Source: Heterohyrax brucei (Eukaryota > Chordata > Mammalia > Hyracoidea > Procaviidae). From it: a stretch of 64,000 bases of DNA. Positions 60,927 through 64,000 of this stretch are shown piece by piece (positions within the stretch are counted from its first letter, which is position 1; each line of letters begins with the position of its first letter). The stretch lies in contig CM053140.1 in assembly GCA_028571685.1 (NCBI GenBank), positions 219,747,323-219,811,322 of the forward strand, written 5' to 3'. The notes below the pieces were generated by a model. That model was not told the DNA's origin and did not search any database. It worked only from the letters and a program-made list of their open reading frames with translations. A program made the translations under genes and the position numbers.

Positions 60927-61250
60927 TCATTAGCTGCTGTTGATTTGGCGCTGACTCATGGGGATCCGAGTACAGCGGAGTGCACCACTGCCTGGTTCTT
61001 AGTCAGCCTTATGATCAGTTGAAAATTGGACTATTGTGATGTATAGGAATCTCACTGACTGATGCATGGAGGTAGGTCCCCAGGCCTTTCCTCCTAGTCT
61101 GTCTTAGTCTGGAAGCTCCACTGTACTCTCTTCAGCATCATAGTAATGTACAAGCCTCCAGAGACAGACAAGTAGCAGTTACGCATGAGATGCATTGTTC
61201 TCCCTCATGGAAGGCAGGAATTTTACCACTGAACCAACAATGCCCCACAC
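60927..61250 (-). repeat. RTE-tailed SINE, second type, antisense
   Basis: It begins with the reversed tail ttagctgctgttgatttggc, has cctagtctgtcttagtctgg in the middle and ggcaggaattttaccactga at the reversed tRNA-like head. It abuts RTE copy 3 on its right. Confidence 0.85.
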
Positions 61251-61261
61251 TTAGCTGTTGT

Positions 61262-61671
61262 TGCTGTTGTTAGCTGCTGTTGAGTCAGTTTCAACCCTGT
61301 GTACAACAAAATGAAACACTAGTCGGTCCTGTGCCATGTCCACAATCGTTTTTATGCTTAAGCCCATCGTTGCAGCTGCTGGGTCAGTCCATCTGGTTGA
61401 GGGTCTTCCTTTTTTTTGCTGACCTGAACTCTGCTAAGCATGATGTACTTCTCCAGGAATTGGTCCTTCCTAGCAACACGTCCAAAGTGTGTGAGATGAA
61501 GTCTCACTGTCTTCATTCCAAGCAGCACTCTGCTTGTACTTCTTCCAGAATAGATTTGCTTGTTCTTTTGACAGTTTATGGTATGTTCAATATTCTTCTC
61601 CAACACCACAGTTCCAAAGCATCAATTCTTCTTCTGTCTTCGTTATTCATTGTCCAATTTTCACATGCATA
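61262..61671 (-). mobile_element. RTE LINE copy 3, 3' end, antisense
   Basis: The left edge gttagctgctgttgagtcag is the shared RTE 3' end, followed by cctgtgtacaacaaaatgaa and cgtccaaagtgtgtgagatg. It stops at the TA dinucleotide 61670-61671, where the mariner derivative begins. Confidence 0.9.
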
Positions 61672-62228
61672 CAAGGTCTCACAATTAAGTCCACAGACTT
61701 AATTATTTTAAGTGCTACATACCTCGTTGCTGAATATTACTATGGTCATCTTCAAAATACTCCCCTTAGGAAGCTGTACTGTGATGCCAGCACCTAATCC
61801 ACCCTTCAAAGAAATTTTGGAACTCTTTCTGGAAGAGCCATTATGCATGGTGGCATGGTAGTAAGTTTGCAAACTTAATTGTATAGTTGTCTGTGAGGGA
61901 GTTTTTAGCCAGTAAACATGTAAATGTATTGGAACACCCTCCCTGCTCAACTGATCCAGCCCTCAATGACTTTTTTCTTTACCCCAAGATAAATACTGAA
62001 AAGAAGACATTTGGGGGACATTCAGGACATTGAGAGTAATACAATGAAAGCTCTGATGGCCATTCCAGAAAAAGAATTCCAAAATTGCTTTGAAGGGTGG
62101 ACTAGGCACTAGCATTAGTGCATAGCTTCCTAAGGGGAGTACTTTGAAGGTGACCGCAGTGATATTTGGCAACAAGGTTTATAGCACTTTCTGTAGGGTG
62201 AGTTCACAAACTTAATTGGCAGAACTCA
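61672..62228. mobile_element. Rearranged mariner derivative, copy 2, flanked by TA
   Basis: A 557-bp element with TA on both sides (61670-61671 and 62229-62230), the mariner target duplication. The ends are related inverted repeats: caattaagtccacagactt on the left, and gccaattaagtttgtgaact on the right after reversal. The left 170 bp is antisense transposase C-terminus; from about 61885 the sense strand encodes a damaged REFLASK...VLEHPP...DFFLYPKI region and the C-terminus. So it holds C-terminal coding sequence twice, in opposite directions. It is not functional. Confidence 0.87.
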
Positions 62229-64000
62229 TAAGATGCAATTGAAAGCACTGTGGCTTGGGTCAGGTGCACCTTAGTCTTAAAGATGACATCTTTCGTTTTC
62301 AGTATTTAAAGAGGTTCTTTTCAGCAGATTTTTCTCAAGGCAATGTGTCTTTTGATTTCTTGACTGCTGCTTCCATGGGTGTTGATTGTGGACCCAAGTA
62401 AATTGAAATCCTTGACAGACTCAATCCTTTCTCCATTTATCATGATGTTGCTTACTGGTCCAGTTATGGGGAGTTTTGTGTTCTTGGTGTTGAGGTGCAG
62501 TCCACACTGCAGGCTGTAGTCTTTGATTTTCATTAGTAAGTGTTTCAAATCCTCTTTACTTCCAGCAATCAGGGTTGTGTCATCTGTGTAACACAGGTTG
62601 TTAATGAGTCTTCTTTCAATTGTGATACTTCATTCTTCTTCGTATAGTCCAGCTTCTCAGATTATTTGCTCGGCATACAGACTGAAAAGGTGTGGTGAAA
62701 GGATACAATCCTGACACACATCTTTTCTGACTTTAAACCATGCAGTGTCTCCTTGTTCTGTTTGCCTGACTGCCTCTTGATCCACATATAGATTCTTCAT
62801 GAGCACAATTAAGTGTTCTGGAATTGCCATTCTCCACAGTGTTATCTATAATTTGTTAATGATCCACACAGTTGAATGCCTTTGCATAGTCAATGAAACA
62901 CAGGTAAACATCTTTCTGGGATTCCCTGCCTTCAGCCAAGATCCATCTGACATCAACAATGGTTCCACATCCTCTTCGGACTCCACCTTGAGTTTCTGGC
63001 AGTTTCTTGTCGACATACTGTTGCAGTCACTTATAAGTGATCTTGAGCAAGATTTTACTTTTTTCTGATATTAATGGTATTGTTCGATTATTTCTGCTTT
63101 CAGTTGGATCACCTTTCTTGGGAATAAGCATAAATAGGGGTTTCTTCCAGTCAGTTGGCCAGGTAGCTGTCCTCCAAATTTCTTGGCATAGGTGAGTGAG
63201 CACTTCCAGCACTGCATGTTTGTTGAAACTCTCAATTGATATTTCATCAGTTCCTGGAGCCTTGCTTTTTACCAGTGCCTTCGATGCAGCTTTGACTTCT
63301 TCCTTCCATACCATCAGTTCCTGACCATATGCTACGTCTTGAACTGCTCGAACGTTGACTAGTTCTTTCTGATATAATGACTCTGTGTGTTCTTCCCATC
63401 TTCGTTTGATGCTTCCTGAGTCGCTTAATATTTTGCCTGTAGAATCTTTCACTATTGCAACTCTAGGCTTGAATTTTTTCTTCAGTTCTTTCAGCTTGAG
63501 AAATGCAGAGTGTGTTCTTCCCTTTTGGTTTTTTATTTCCAGCTCTTGCACATCTCATTATAATGCTTTGTCTTCTTAAGTTGTCATCTGAAATCTTGTT
63601 CAGTTCTTCCATTCATCATCCCTTCCTTTTGCTTCAGCTATTTGATATCCAAGAACAAGTTTCAAAGTCTCTGCTGACATCCAGTTTGGTCTTTTCTTTC
63701 TTTCCTGTCTTTCTGATGATCTCTTGCTTTCTTCATGGATGATGTCTTTGATGTCATTCCACAGCTCGTCTCATCTTCGGTCATTTGTGTTCAACACATC
63801 AAATTTGTCCTTCAAATAGTCTCTAAACTCAGGTGGGATATCCTCAGGTGCTTAGTCTTTCATGTACTTGTTCTAATTTTCAGTTTCAGTTTAAACTTGC
63901 ATGTGAATGATTGATGGTCTGAGCTGCAGTCAGCACCTGGTCTTGTCCTGATTGCTGTTGTTGAACTTTTTCATTGTCTGTTTTCATTACTGTAGTCTGA
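62229..64000 (-). mobile_element. RTE LINE copy 3, RT and upstream part, antisense, continuing past the window
   Basis: The best preserved RTE here. Reverse-strand frames: 62321-62548 encodes INGERIESVKDFNLLGSTIN, and 63027-63551 encodes 174 codons with RRWEEHTESLYQKELVN, SKAPGTDEISIESFN and WPTDWKKPLFMLIPKKGDPT, the fingers and RT start pattern of BovB/RTE polyproteins. A frameshift separates them. The right part parallels 39100-41340 of copy 2. The 5' end lies beyond the window. Confidence 0.92.

Larger units (their letters stand above)
59230..64000 (+). other. LMX1A: LMX1A intron after the homeobox, incomplete
   Basis: Intron sequence from the gtaagc donor to the end of the window. No exon matching the LMX1A C-terminal region is seen, so the intron is at least 4.8 kb. 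It contains two RTE-tailed SINE copies, a MIR, a MER5-like fragment, an antisense RTE LINE and a mariner derivative, listed separately. The gaps 59230-59579 and 60586-60926 show nothing I recognise. Confidence 0.85.

Noticed and set aside
63027..63551. 174-codon reverse-strand frame, possible novel gene
   Set aside because: It has the RTE/BovB polyprotein pattern and continues out of frame at 62548, so it is a retrotransposon remnant.

Overview
This is an intronic stretch of an afrotherian mammal genome, most likely elephant or a close relative. The evidence is many copies of AfroSINE (a tRNA-derived SINE restricted to Afrotheria), RTE/BovB-type LINEs of the afrotherian sort, and L1 and MaLR LTR copies with lineage-typical sequence. 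No bacterial-style operons, CRISPR arrays or viral genomes are present.

The only host protein-coding sequence I can support is three consecutive exons of LMX1A, a LIM-homeodomain transcription factor, on the + strand at 53985-54157, 57459-57536 and 59160-59229. They encode the linker after the LIM domains, the complete homeodomain split over three exons, and the Gln-rich segment behind it. I found no LIM-domain exon in the 54 kb upstream and no C-terminal exon in the 4.8 kb downstream, so the window lies wholly inside the gene: one very large intron, two short ones, and the start of a fourth.

The introns are mostly transposable elements. (1) 1-5.7 kb: old SINE, MIR and L2 fragments in unrecognised intron. 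(2) 5.7-17 kb: an antisense RTE LINE split by a near-complete antisense L1, which is itself split by a MaLR LTR; a second MaLR LTR sits farther along the same RTE. (3) 17-23.7 kb: an L1 with its 5' end preserved, in an old DNA transposon. (4) 24-29 kb: quieter intron, then a rearranged sense L1. (5) 29-41.8 kb: a second RTE broken by three L1 pieces and one LTR, with target-site duplications readable at three junctions; one L1 piece carries an exact 253-bp inverted repeat. (6) 41.8-53.9 kb: an old L1M, SINEs, MIRs, a mariner derivative, and the longest apparently single-copy stretches. (7) 54-61 kb: LMX1A exons with SINE-rich introns. (8) 61.3-64 kb: a third antisense RTE carrying a second copy of the rearranged mariner derivative.

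All nearly full-length L1 and RTE copies are antisense to LMX1A. All element ORFs I could read are broken or truncated. Apart from the LMX1A exons, the open reading frames look like fragments of L1 ORF1/ORF2 or RTE ORFs, or chance frames. The most unusual observations are the exact inverted duplication inside an L1 and the two mariner copies that share the same internal rearrangement. Repeat names below come from recognition by eye, and boundaries are approximate unless a target-site duplication is stated.
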